A stretch of DNA of 64,000 nt from Siminovitchia acidinfaciens (lineage in GTDB: Bacteria; Bacillota; Bacilli; Bacillales; Bacillaceae_C), in contig NZ_QYTV02000003.1 of assembly GCF_003605385.1 (NCBI RefSeq), positions 310,001 through 374,000 on the forward strand, in the 5' to 3' direction. Each line of letters opens with the position of its first letter. Position 1 is the first letter of the stretch. The notes beneath the pieces are model-generated. The model saw only the letters and a list, made by a program, of their open reading frames with translations. It did not search any database and was not told the DNA's origin. Below, piece by piece: positions 49,297 through 57,886 of the stretch. A program made the position numbers and the translations under genes.

Positions 49297-50508
49297 TCAG
49301 TCGGCCATGATGGGCGGCTGGGCGTATTCCATGGAGAATAGATCGCTTCTTGCCGGCTCCTTCATTACTTGTGAGTATACAAGAGCCGCTCGGCGGTCAA
49401 GGGTAAACAAAGCCTCAGGGAAAGCTGATACAGTTGATACTAGGGGCAAAGGCAGATCCTTTTTCACCTTATTCAAGTACTCCCTGCCTTTAGCGGACAT
49501 TCCAAGCAGACGAATATATCCTGGTGTTTCTCCAGCTGAATTCATATCGGTTCTTGTTGTATTTGTTAAAGCATGAACACAAATTCTTTGAAGTCTGGTC
49601 CATGTATAGCGCTTTGTTTTGACATTTTCCATGAAGGATTGGAAACTGCCTGAAGATTCCGCAGCTCTTTGAAGACGGTAGGGCAATCCTTCCTCGATGT
49701 CGTACATCTGGTTTAATTCATCGTTATTCATAGTAAGAAGCCGGTATTGCAAATACGGCCAATAGTCCTCCCAGTCATGGAAATGCTTATATGTACGATA
49801 ATATGCTTCCATTTCATTATAGGTAGCCTCAGGGATATAGGGACGGATGCGGTGGAGATTCCCCTCCTGTTTAATTAGTTTCCGAATCGAGGTTGCACTT
49901 GCAATTTTATCATCATGGATCGTTTGATCGTCATGCTCCGCTGTATTACGCTTTACTGTAAAAAATTCAACATTGGATTTTAATTTTTTTGCGGCAGCTA
50001 TGTAATGATATCCCAAAATATTATTTGGCCTTGATAAATCCACTGTATCTTTATTTTTTTCAAGGTCCGAGTAGGCGAGAGCCAAAGCTTTCGGATAACT
50101 GACACCTTGTTTTATATAAAACCTGATTCTGCTATTGTATGTTTCCTCCTGATCCTTCAGTAGATCAACAGTATGTAAAAAGGGGTGGATGTTTCCTAAT
50201 TCACTTCCGAAGCAGATAGAACTGCATTTTAATGCATCTAGTAAATAAACTGATCCCAGAGCGAAAATCTCCGCTTTTTGCACGGCAAAAGCATAGGGGA
50301 TTTCTACAACCAGATCTGCCCCTGATAACAGTGCCATTTTAGTTCTTGTCCACTTTGGAACGATGGCTGGCTCGCCTCGTTGCAAAAAGTTCCCACTCAT
50401 TGCAACAATGGCAACGTCGCTGCCAGAAATCTCTTTTGATTGTTTTAAATGATATAGATGCCCGTTATGAAATGGGTTATATTCAGCTACGATTCCAACA
50501 CTTCTCAT
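49297..50508 (-). CDS. tmcAL: tRNA(Met) cytidine acetate ligase TmcAL (YlbM)
   Basis: Uses acetate and ATP to form N4-acetylcytidine at the wobble base of elongator tRNA-Met. A 403-residue nucleotidyltransferase-like protein with the HxGH motif at residues 14-17 in AEYNPFHNGH, and conserved SGNFLQRGEPA and SATSIRKLIKQ. Its last codon directly abuts ylbK. ATG start, with GGGAGACGATTGA upstream. Confidence 0.94.
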   Translation of the reverse strand: MRSVGIVAEYNPFHNGHLYHLKQSKEISGSDVAIVAMSGNFLQRGEPAIVPKWTRTKMALLSGADLVVEIPYAFAVQKAEIFALGSVYLLDALKCSSICFGSELGNIHPFLHTVDLLKDQEETYNSRIRFYIKQGVSYPKALALAYSDLEKNKDTVDLSRPNNILGYHYIAAAKKLKSNVEFFTVKRNTAEHDDQTIHDDKIASATSIRKLIKQEGNLHRIRPYIPEATYNEMEAYYRTYKHFHDWEDYWPYLQYRLLTMNNDELNQMYDIEEGLPYRLQRAAESSGSFQSFMENVKTKRYTWTRLQRICVHALTNTTRTDMNSAGETPGYIRLLGMSAKGREYLNKVKKDLPLPLVSTVSAFPEALFTLDRRAALVYSQVMKEPARSDLFSMEYAQPPIMAD

Positions 50509-50571
50509 TCAATCGTCTCCCTGCCTGTACTTCTTCTTTTATCATACTTGATTTTTTGAAAAGATTAAAAT

Positions 50572-50595
50572 ATAAGAGGAGTTGACTCCTCTTAT
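50572..50595 (-). terminator. Terminator of the Gly/Tyr/His-rich gene
   Basis: An 11-bp perfect stem ATAAGAGGAGT/ACTCCTCTTAT with 2-nt loop, then a T-rich run on the minus strand. Confidence 0.88.
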
Positions 50596-50599
50596 ATGA

Positions 50600-50827
50600 T
50601 TATTCGGTATCTCTGTGTCCGTGATGTCCATGATGGTGACCGTGGTGATGTCCGTGATATCCATGATATCCGTGATGGTGTCCGTGATGCCCATACCCAG
50701 GATAACCGCCATAACCTGGATATCCTCCGTATCCAGGATACCCGACACTAATCGGGAATCCTCCGCCATATCCCGGATAACCGCCGTGAAACGGATAGCC
50801 AGGGTACTGTCTCTCTTCTTTTTTCAC
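50600..50827 (-). CDS. Gly/Tyr/His-rich low-complexity small protein
   Basis: A 75-residue protein with three parts: a charged start (MKKEERQYPG), repeats of YPGYGG in the middle, and a His-rich tail of HGHH/HGYH units, ending RDTE. I start at GTG 50827 after GGGAGG. Composition resembles spore coat or metal-binding proteins; the His tail could bind Ni, Zn or Cu. I know no named family. It has its own RBS and terminator, so it is very probably expressed. Confidence 0.75.
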   Translation of the reverse strand: MKKEERQYPGYPFHGGYPGYGGGFPISVGYPGYGGYPGYGGYPGYGHHGHHHGYHGYHGHHHGHHHGHHGHRDTE

Positions 50828-51065
50828 AAAATCCACCTCCCATAAAACTCATTTCCAAATAGTCTATGTTTATCCGCTGAAAATTGTATAAGCTCATACC
50901 TAACTTAAATAAAGTAAGGGAACAAACAGTGTTCAATTGTCCTATAAAAGGGTAAAGTAGTTAATGAATCAATCCTTTTAAAAATCTTCGGGTGTAAAGA
51001 AGATTATATTGACAAACAGAAAGAGCAAAGCTATAATTACTTTTGTTGCCTAGAGGTGATGATAA

Positions 51066-51620
51066 ATGAAATGGACTGTTGCCGAATTACATAAATATCA
51101 GTACGAGGCAATGACGTTCGACAAGACAATTGATCTTGCTGAAGAGCTGAAAAAAGCTGATCCGGAGATAAGAGGGGTTTCTCCCATCCGGGTACAGGGA
51201 AGAGCGGATGTTGATTCACATAAGGTGGCCTTCCATCTTCATATTTCGGGTACTTTCACTTTACCTTGTTCCAGAACTTTGGAAGATGTGGAATACCCAT
51301 TCGATATTCATTCTATTGAAACCTTTTTATTAAAGCCGCTCGATTATGAGGTTGACGAGGATGAAGAGATTCATGAGATAGTAGGCGGCGTCATTGATTT
51401 GGAGCCTGTCGCTTATGAACTGGTTCTTCTTGAAGTTCCCATTCAGGTTTTTTCACCAGAGGCGAAGGAAAGTTCATCATTGCCATCCGGAAAAGATTGG
51501 GAAGTTTTGACAGAAGAACAGCTTTTAGAGGCGAGAGAGCGTGAAAAACAAAAAGTTGACCCGCGTCTTGCTGGTCTGGCAAAATTGCTTCAAAAAGATG
51601 AAGATGAAAATCAAAAATAA
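51066..51620 (+). CDS. ylbN: YceD/DUF177 family protein YlbN
   Basis: A 184-residue protein of DUF177, nearly always upstream of rpmF and linked to 23S rRNA processing in some bacteria. Conserved part: FTLPCSRTLEDVEYPFDI with the family Cys. ATG with AGAGGTGATGAT upstream. rpmF starts 27 nt later. Confidence 0.9.
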   Translation: MKWTVAELHKYQYEAMTFDKTIDLAEELKKADPEIRGVSPIRVQGRADVDSHKVAFHLHISGTFTLPCSRTLEDVEYPFDIHSIETFLLKPLDYEVDEDEEIHEIVGGVIDLEPVAYELVLLEVPIQVFSPEAKESSSLPSGKDWEVLTEEQLLEAREREKQKVDPRLAGLAKLLQKDEDENQK

Positions 51621-51647
51621 GATAATAACTTTAAGGAGGTGGGAAGA

Positions 51648-51821
51648 ATGGCAGTACCTAAAAGAAGAACATCCAAGACGGCTAAAAGACAGCGTCGTAC
51701 TCACTTCAAATTACGTGTACCTGGAATGGTAGAGTGCCCAAATTGCGGTGAAGCGAAACTTGCCCATCGTGTTTGCAAAGAGTGCGGAACATACAAAGGA
51801 AAATCAGTTGTAAATGACTAA
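51648..51821 (+). CDS. rpmF: 50S ribosomal protein L32
   Basis: A 57-residue ribosomal protein ([20 protein letters not shown]) with the zinc-binding form: CPNC and CKEC pairs. ATG after AAGGAGGTGGG. Terminator follows. Confidence 0.97.
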   Translation: MAVPKRRTSKTAKRQRRTHFKLRVPGMVECPNCGEAKLAHRVCKECGTYKGKSVVND

Positions 51822-51825
51822 TGAA

Positions 51826-51863
51826 AAAGACGTGAAGAGATTACATCCTTCACGTTTTTTTTG
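51826..51863 (+). terminator. Terminator of ylbN-rpmF
   Basis: Stem ACGTGAAG/CTTCACGT followed by eight T. Confidence 0.9.
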
Positions 51864-51924
51864 TTTGTGTAGCGTATTATAACATTCCAATGCCTATGGA
51901 TAATGTTGTAAGCGGATTACTTCT

Positions 51925-52417
51925 ATGTACAGCTGCGACGGAAAGGATGTACTAGTGCAAGCGAAGCGACAGGATGTCACGTTTTGAGCCTGCTGAGTGC
52001 CATCGGCTCGAGGTCATAAGCCAATTGCTTCTGAAGGCATAGAACGCCTTCAGAAGCGCTTGTCTTATGCTTGTCGCCGATAAGCAGGCACTCTCGCACT
52101 TCCTTATCCTTTATCTCGTAAGAGGCACTATTGTCTAGCTCCAACGCCTAGCCCCTCGATGTCATAAGCCTGTAAGAAAGCTAATTTAGGAAGAATGTGC
52201 TCCTGTGCCATGGATAATTGGAGGAAGTCTTGTTCAGCCTGTCGCAAAGCTGCACGAAGTCAATACAAAGAAGTTTCACAGGATGTCATTGAAGTAAGTA
52301 GCTTCCCTGTGGTGCTGAAGTACTGCCTCCTTGGGAATTGTCTTATACTTGTCGGGGGTTGACCAAGGCGTTTCGGCATTTTAGCTCAGTCTGTACAACG
52401 ATGAACAGGCGCTTTTA
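51925..52417 (+). repeat. Two E-type repeats in tandem
   Basis: The first (about 51925-52137) has GGAAAGGATGTACTAG, GTGCAAGCGAAGC, CGACAGGATGTCACG and GGCTCGAGGTCATAAG. The second (52138-52417) is nearly complete: TGTCTAGCTCCAACGCC, AGAATGTGCTCCTG, TGTCGCAAAGCTGCACG, GATGTCATTGAAG, TGAAGTACTGCCTCC and the end CAGGCGCTTTTA. It lies upstream of the enoyl-CoA hydratase gene. Confidence 0.85.
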
Positions 52418-52487
52418 TAAAGTTGTTTTCCTGCTCCTTCCGTGGTATGTATGTGTTTACAGATTAGAAGAAAAGCGGGGGATAATT

Positions 52488-53246
52488 GTGAAGGAATTTT
52501 CTTTTACAAAAAATGCTGATGGACTGCTTGTTTGGAAAATCAACAGGCCAGAAAAAAGGAATGCTATTAATTACCAAGTGATGGATGGACTTGAGCAGAT
52601 GCTTGATGAGGCGGAAACAAACCCTTCCATAAAAGCAATTGCGATAACAGGAGAAGGCGAGCGTTCATTCTGTTCGGGTGGGGATGTTGCCGAGTTCCAC
52701 CAGTTAAAAACAGACCAACAGGCATTTACTATGCTGTCCAGAATGGGTGGTTTGCTTTATCGTCTGGCAGTGGTTCCTAAGCCGACAGTGGCTGTTATAA
52801 ACGGTGCAGCGCTGGGCGGAGGCTGCGAACTGGCTGCCGCCTGTGACATGAGAATAGCAAAGTCCGACGCTAGTCTAGGGTTTATTCAAGGGAATCTGGC
52901 TATAACTACGGGATGGGGAGGAGCCAGTCTACTATTTGAAAGGGTGAGCATGTCTTCCGCATTACAACTGTTGACGGGAGCAAGGGTGTTATCCGCACAG
53001 GAAATGGCTGAATTCGGTTTCGTCGATAAATTGTTTGAAGGATCAGCCCAGGATGCCATGAATAAATTTCTAGAAAATACTCTCTCAATAGAGACAGATG
53101 TTTTGAGGGATTATAAAAAGGCAATGATTGGCAAGCTTCTTGCCAGCAATCTTAAGGAACGAATGGAAAAAGAAATTAGGCGCTGCGCCTCACTCTGGTC
53201 GAAGGATGAACATCACGAGGCGGTATTGCGCTTCTTGAAAAGATAA
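52488..53246 (+). CDS. Enoyl-CoA hydratase/isomerase family protein
   Basis: A 252-residue crotonase-fold protein with [11 protein letters not shown], oxyanion-hole segments [14 protein letters not shown] and [19 protein letters not shown]. It lacks the typical second catalytic Glu context in the [15 protein letters not shown] segment, so hydratase, isomerase or decarboxylase activity is open. I start at GTG 52488, 5 nt after GCGGGGGA; the frame runs upstream through repeat sequence. Not part of the B. subtilis locus; may work with the carrier and carboxyltransferase genes nearby. Confidence 0.85.
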   Translation: MKEFSFTKNADGLLVWKINRPEKRNAINYQVMDGLEQMLDEAETNPSIKAIAITGEGERSFCSGGDVAEFHQLKTDQQAFTMLSRMGGLLYRLAVVPKPTVAVINGAALGGGCELAAACDMRIAKSDASLGFIQGNLAITTGWGGASLLFERVSMSSALQLLTGARVLSAQEMAEFGFVDKLFEGSAQDAMNKFLENTLSIETDVLRDYKKAMIGKLLASNLKERMEKEIRRCASLWSKDEHHEAVLRFLKR

Positions 53247-53319
53247 AGATCATTTGCTCAGTAGTCTATCTTTTCTATTACGTGCATATGTATGTGATAA
53301 AAAGTCGGGGGTGATTCGA

Positions 53320-53868
53320 TTGGCAACCGGAAGACAGGATGCATGGACTTCTGAAGAAGATAGATTACTTGCGGATTTGGTCCTTTCACATATACGGGAA
53401 GGAAGTACACAATTAAAGGCATTCAAAGAGGCAGGGGCAAAGTTAGCCAGGACAGCTGCTGCCTGTGGTTTCCGCTGGAATTCCTATGTGCGGAAGGCAT
53501 ATCAAAATGAAATCATACTGGCCAAAAAAGATAGGAAAAACACTCAAGGAAATAGTTCGTCTTTGACTCCTCCCACTGAAAGCGCAGCCATGCAGGATAG
53601 AGAGGATGCCCATTTGTCCATTCGGGATGTGATCAGCTATTTAAATGGATTGCAAGAAGATCAAGAGGCAAATATTCAGTCATACAGTATGTTAAAAGAG
53701 GAAAATCGGATGTTAAGGCAAAAAGTTGAGGAGTTTAATCGGAAGTTAGAGGAGATGCAAAAGGAATATGGGCTGCTGAAGGCGGAGTATTCCACATTGC
53801 TGACTATTATGGACAAGGCAAGAAAAATGGCTGCAAATGAATCGGGATATGAAGTCACTGATGCATAG
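53320..53868 (+). CDS. ylbO: RsfA-family transcriptional regulator YlbO
   Basis: A 182-residue protein with an N-terminal Myb/SANT-like DNA-binding domain ([33 protein letters not shown]) and a C-terminal coiled coil (about 125-170). RsfA proteins tune sigma-F dependent forespore genes. TTG start 5 nt after CGGGGGTGA. The TAG stop is the first codon of a dispersed repeat end. Confidence 0.88.
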   Translation: MATGRQDAWTSEEDRLLADLVLSHIREGSTQLKAFKEAGAKLARTAAACGFRWNSYVRKAYQNEIILAKKDRKNTQGNSSSLTPPTESAAMQDREDAHLSIRDVISYLNGLQEDQEANIQSYSMLKEENRMLRQKVEEFNRKLEEMQKEYGLLKAEYSTLLTIMDKARKMAANESGYEVTDA

Positions 53869-53905
53869 AAAAGCGAAGGCGCCTGTTCATCGACGGGGTT
53901 GGATT
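53866..53905. repeat. Repeat end fragment after ylbO
   Basis: TAGAAAAGCGAAGGCGCC then TGTTCATCGACG, matching the hairpin class, then broken off. Its first three bases are the ylbO stop. Confidence 0.75.
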
Positions 53906-53926
53906 GAAATGAAGCTTCACTAAATG

Positions 53927-53961
53927 AAAACCGGGCCGGTTATTGGTACCGGCCCGGAATC
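53927..53961 (-). terminator. Terminator of the DUF4064 gene
   Basis: A 10-bp stem CCGGGCCGGT/ACCGGCCCGG, with TTTTCATTT after it on the minus strand. Confidence 0.88.
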
Positions 53962-53963
53962 TG

Positions 53964-54404
53964 TCAATAGATTGGTGGTTCTGATGTATCCGAAGGGACT
54001 TTCCGGGCAAATGCCATAATTCCCGCTATCAAATAAAGGATAGCTGGAACAAATCCCAGTCCCACAGAAATAAGTCCTGTCAGAACAGCTCCAATGATGA
54101 AGACCCATCCAGCTAATTTAGGTTTTTTATTCCCCTTTATGCAGATTACACCAACCAAACCAAGGATGAATCCTATAATGGAAGCGACAACTACAGCCCA
54201 TCCAAAACTTCCCAAGCCTTCCATCACCAAAGCCATCTCATCAGGATTGATCTCCATGGCTGGATCGGAGGCAAATTCCTCTTCAAAAAACAGCTTAAAG
54301 TCATCAGAATTGTTGGCCCAAATAAAAACCATACCGACCAACGACATCATAGCACTTGAAATAATGCCAATGATTCCAAGAACTAGTTCCCCTGTACGCT
54401 TCAA
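53964..54404 (-). CDS. DUF4064-type membrane protein
   Basis: A 146-residue protein with an N-terminal membrane segment, an acidic loop (DDFKLFFEEEFASDPAMEINPDE) and three further segments. It resembles the DUF4064 family; function unknown. I start at TTG 54404, 7 nt after GGGAGG. Confidence 0.78.
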   Translation of the reverse strand: MKRTGELVLGIIGIISSAMMSLVGMVFIWANNSDDFKLFFEEEFASDPAMEINPDEMALVMEGLGSFGWAVVVASIIGFILGLVGVICIKGNKKPKLAGWVFIIGAVLTGLISVGLGFVPAILYLIAGIMAFARKVPSDTSEPPIY

Positions 54405-54469
54405 ATAAAAACCTCCCAAGCTGTAAAAGTATATTAGTGTGTACGAAGCGGGAGCATATTTAGTTTCAA

Positions 54470-54952
54470 TTATTCATTATTATTTTTTTGTTCTGTAACT
54501 CCGGCAGGATACCAGACAAGCGGATTTTCGCCAAGGTCTCTGTCAACATCATATTTGACGTTTTGGAATCCCATCTTTTCAAAGAATGGGCGAGAATTTA
54601 ATCTTGGGTTTGTTTTGATTGGCATATTAAAGCTTTTTGCATAGTTAACAAGTTTCTCTCCGTATCTCTTGCCTTGGAACTCCGGCAATACTTCCAATTT
54701 CCATAATTCAAGATAATCCTGCGGCGGATTAAAATATTGATCAAATCTGGCTTCTCTTTTATATAGGCTCATTCGGGCTGCTAATTTATCCCCGAAGTAT
54801 ATGCCGTAAAATGGCGAGTCCAAATCATCCTCCACAATATTATCCTGTAAATCCTCCAGCATGGATAATTCCTGTGCTCCGTATTCCTTGAACTTTTTAA
54901 ACTCCTCCAACGTTTTATAGTTGATTCTTAATTTTTTTACTTCCTCCGGCAT
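54470..54952 (-). CDS. ylbP: GNAT-family N-acetyltransferase YlbP
   Basis: A 160-residue acetyltransferase. The acetyl-CoA motif A is LEVLPEFQGKRYGEKLVNYAK, and INYKTLEEFKKFKEYG and SPFYGIYFGDKLAARMSLY match B. subtilis YlbP closely. Substrate unknown. Confidence 0.9.
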   Translation of the reverse strand: MPEEVKKLRINYKTLEEFKKFKEYGAQELSMLEDLQDNIVEDDLDSPFYGIYFGDKLAARMSLYKREARFDQYFNPPQDYLELWKLEVLPEFQGKRYGEKLVNYAKSFNMPIKTNPRLNSRPFFEKMGFQNVKYDVDRDLGENPLVWYPAGVTEQKNNNE

Positions 54953-55138
54953 GCTTTCATCCCCTTTGTCTATGTATAATTTGAATTTAATATCTAATTT
55001 AATTTAATTATATAACAAAGCCTGAAAAATTTCAGATATAATGAAAAAAGAGGAAGCGATTACATCACTCATGAACCTTAACTATTTGATGTGTCTTTTA
55101 GATTCGATCTGAAAATATGGAGAGACGGAGGAATGGAA

Positions 55139-55354
55139 ATGAAAGAAATACAGGCGACCATGGCAGGGACAGTTTGGAAAATTGAAGTCAGTATCGGAGA
55201 AGAAGTTTCGCCGGGTCAAACCGTGTTGATACTAGAATCGATGAAAATGGAAATCCCAATCGAAAGTCCGGAAGCCGGGAAAATAACAAAAGTGAACGTC
55301 TCTTCTGGAGATTTTGTTAATGAAGGAGATATCCTTTTTATACTGTCTAGCTAA
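55139..55354 (+). CDS. Biotin/lipoyl carrier protein (acyl-CoA carboxylase BCCP)
   Basis: A 71-residue stand-alone carrier domain with biotinyl-Lys in ESMKME and the hammerhead fold (MAGTVWKIEVSIGEE, AGKITKVNVSSGDFVNEGD). I start at ATG 55139, 6 nt after CGGAGGA. Its last codons and stop (CTG TCT AGC TAA) lie inside the end of a dispersed repeat. It likely serves the carboxyltransferase 585 bp downstream; no biotin carboxylase gene is beside it. Confidence 0.87.
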   Translation: MKEIQATMAGTVWKIEVSIGEEVSPGQTVLILESMKMEIPIESPEAGKITKVNVSSGDFVNEGDILFILSS

Positions 55355-55560
55355 AGAGCATACAGGCCACAAGCAGCAAAATAGGACTTGTGGTAACGCG
55401 ACTGACTTTATTAGAGGAAGTTTTGAATCATTCCAAAGCTGCATGAAGCATACTTGGAGAGACTTAAAATAATGTGATGAATTTCAAGTCATTGCTGAAG
55501 ACTTGACACCTCGAATATCAGCTTGTTTACCAAGTTGATCCGGTCGCATGCGCTTTTATT
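55343..55560 (+). repeat. E element after the biotin carrier gene
   Basis: Starts CTGTCTAGCTAAAG inside the carrier's last codons; carries CAGGCCACAAG, TTCCAAAGCTGCATG, AATGTGATGAATTTCAAG and ends GCGCTTTTA. Confidence 0.8.
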
Positions 55561-55615
55561 AGGAAGATAAGAAACCGTTAAATCTGGCTAATTTTTTCAT
55601 GAAAATTTATGTTTT

Positions 55616-55906
55616 TGTCTAGCTCCGTGGACAGGAAGCGACGGGATGACGCGGTCTAGAGACAGTCAGGCGCTATCGGCTCGAGGTCACAAGACGCAGT
55701 GAAGCTTATTTAGGATGAATGTCTCCTGCAGTACAGCATATTCGAAAAAGCTATGATTACTTCGTCGTAAAGCCGCATGAAACAAATTCAGAGATGTTTT
55801 TCACAATGTGATTGAAATCAGATGCTTTGCTGTGGTGGTTGAGGAACTGCCTTATTAAAATTCGCCTTGTGCTTGTCGCCTAACATGCGCGCTTTGCGCT
55901 TTTCTT
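55616..55906 (+). repeat. E element upstream of the carboxyltransferase gene
   Basis: A complete copy: TGTCTAGCTCCGTGGACAGG, GGCTCGAGGTCACAAG, TCGTAAAGCCGCATG, CAATGTGATTGAAATCAG, TGTGGTGGTTGAGGAACTG, CTTGTGCTTGTCGCC, and the end TGCGCTTTTCTTA 33 bp before the ATG. Confidence 0.85.
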
Positions 55907-55938
55907 AGAAAAATAGATGATCAAGGAGAGATAAATCT

Positions 55939-57477
55939 ATGGCTGGGAATACAGACAGGGATATTTTGCAAGAGAATAAGAAAATGGTCCGGGCAGGAGG
56001 CAGCCAAAAATACCATGAAAGATTAAATCAGCAAAATAAAATGTTTGTAAGAGATCGGCTGTCAATCCTTTTTGATGAAGGACTTTACGAAGAAGATGGG
56101 CTGTTTGCGAACTTTCAAGCGGGTGATTTACCGGCAGACGGTGTAGTGACTGCACTTGGAAAGGTGAATGGTCGAACTGTTTGCGTGATAGCCAATGACT
56201 CAACTGTGAAAGCAGGTTCGTGGGGCGCTAAAACCGTTGAAAAAATAATCCGGATGCAAGAAACAGCAGAAAAATTAAAAGTTCCCTTACTATATTTGGT
56301 TGATTCAGCCGGAGCAAGAATAACAGATCAATTGGAAATGTTTCCCAATCGAAGGGGAGCCGGCAGGATTTTTCATAATCAGGTGAAGCTTTCGGGCATG
56401 GTTCCACAAATTTGTATCTTGTTTGGTCCTTCGGCCGCAGGGGGAGCATACATTCCAGCGTTTTGTGACATTGTTATCATGGTCGACAAGAATGCATCCA
56501 TGTACTTGGGGTCACCGAGAATGGCTGAAAAAGTAATTGGGGAAAAAGTGACCCTTGAGGAAATGGGTGGAGCGAGGATGCACTGCTCTGTCAGCGGTTG
56601 CGGTGATTTGTTGGCGTTGTCAGAAGAAGAAGCGATAGAAACTGCTAAAAATTACTTAACATATTTTCCGCAGAATTATACGGAAAAGCCAAGGAAATTC
56701 GAAACAAAAGAACCTAGTCAGGGAAGGGCTCTTGAAGAAATCATTCCTGAAAACCAAAACGCCCCGTTTGATATGTACGAAGCAATAGACGCTATTATCG
56801 ATAAGGACAGCTTCTTTGAAATAAAAAAGCTCTTTGCCCCCGAACTGATTACCGGATTTGCAAGGATTGGAGGAGCAACAGTTGGGATCCTTGCAAATCA
56901 GCCCAAAGTTAAAGGCGGGGTCCTATTTGTAGATTCGGCGGATAAAGGAGCAAAATTTATCCAGTTATGTGATGCGTACCATATACCGCTATTGTTCCTT
57001 GCTGACGTTCCTGGCTTCATGATCGGAACAAAAGTGGAAAGGGCAGGGATTATCAGACATGGAGCAAAATTCATTGCTGCAATGAGTTCTGCCACGGTTC
57101 CTAAGATCTCCGTTATTGTGCGTAAAGCATATGGTGCTGGGCTTTATGCCATGGCTGGACCGGCCTTTGAACCGGATGTATGCATCGCCTTGCCAACGGC
57201 GCAAATTGCCGTAATGGGACCGGAAGCAGCGGTCAATGCTGTATACTCGAATAAAATAGAAGCAATTGAAGATCCCGGGGAGCGGCTTGCTTTCGTTAAG
57301 GAAAAGCAAGAAGAGTACAAGGAGCATATTGATATATATAAGCTTGCGTCAGAAATGATTGTTGATGAAATAACAGAGCCTGATGATTTGCGAAGAGTAT
57401 TGATTGACCGTTTCAAATTATATGAAACCAAAGATGTTGTATTCAGTACGCGAAAGCATCCGGTTTACCCGGTGTAG
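55939..57477 (+). CDS. Acyl-CoA carboxylase, carboxyltransferase (beta) subunit
   Basis: A 512-residue crotonase-fold carboxyltransferase of the propionyl/methylcrotonyl-CoA carboxylase type. Both halves are clear: N-terminal acyl-CoA site (VDSAGARITDQLEMF, GPSAAGGAYIPAF) and C-terminal carboxybiotin site (FLADVPGFMIGTKVERAGIIRHGAKF, RKAYGAGLYAM). ATG follows AAGGAGAG. With the carrier and enoyl-CoA hydratase it may act in branched-chain or odd-chain acyl-CoA use; the substrate is not certain. TAG stop at a repeat end. Confidence 0.92.
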   Translation: MAGNTDRDILQENKKMVRAGGSQKYHERLNQQNKMFVRDRLSILFDEGLYEEDGLFANFQAGDLPADGVVTALGKVNGRTVCVIANDSTVKAGSWGAKTVEKIIRMQETAEKLKVPLLYLVDSAGARITDQLEMFPNRRGAGRIFHNQVKLSGMVPQICILFGPSAAGGAYIPAFCDIVIMVDKNASMYLGSPRMAEKVIGEKVTLEEMGGARMHCSVSGCGDLLALSEEEAIETAKNYLTYFPQNYTEKPRKFETKEPSQGRALEEIIPENQNAPFDMYEAIDAIIDKDSFFEIKKLFAPELITGFARIGGATVGILANQPKVKGGVLFVDSADKGAKFIQLCDAYHIPLLFLADVPGFMIGTKVERAGIIRHGAKFIAAMSSATVPKISVIVRKAYGAGLYAMAGPAFEPDVCIALPTAQIAVMGPEAAVNAVYSNKIEAIEDPGERLAFVKEKQEEYKEHIDIYKLASEMIVDEITEPDDLRRVLIDRFKLYETKDVVFSTRKHPVYPV

Positions 57478-57745
57478 GGAAAGGCGGAAGCGCCTGTCCA
57501 TCGACGTACAGACTGGAGTGACTCCGACGAGATAAAGGAAACACGGCGACGAAGGAGCCGATGTTGACTTATCGTAGGAGGAGGCGCGAAGTCTGCTAGT
57601 CGATAGGCGCTGTAGCTAGACACTAGAAAAGCGGAGGGCGACGCTTAACGACGTACAGGCTGGACGACTCCTGACGAGATAAAGGAAACACACGCAGCAA
57701 AGCGGAGGCGCATGTCCGGCGGCTCACAGCACTTCCGAAATGCGA
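57475..57745. repeat. Hairpin repeat, one full and one truncated unit
   Basis: The first unit (57475-57625) matches 633-780 closely: GCGCCTG and ATCGACGTACAGACT pair with AGTCTGCTAGTCGATAGGCGC. A truncated unit with GACGAGATAAAGGAAACA follows to about 57745. It starts at the carboxyltransferase stop codon. Confidence 0.88.
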
Positions 57746-57767
57746 AAAACGGCTTCAAATCAGAACT

Positions 57768-57805
57768 AAAAAGTTCCTCTTTTTTTTAGAAAGAGGAACT
57801 TTTTA
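57768..57805 (+). terminator. Terminator before panE
   Basis: A stem of about 13 bp (AAAAGTTCCTCTT with AAGAGGAACTTTT), T-rich loop. It ends the carrier-carboxyltransferase transcription unit beyond the repeat. Confidence 0.85.
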
Positions 57806-57886
57806 ATGTAAAGGAATAGGCTGGGAAACATACATTTGCTACAATGAAATAAAAAGAATAGTTTAATTACATAGTAGGGTGATCAG

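Noticed and set aside
52338-52487. A 50-codon extension of the enoyl-CoA hydratase
   Set aside because: It reads E-element sequence; the family N-terminus starts at GTG 52488 with its own RBS.
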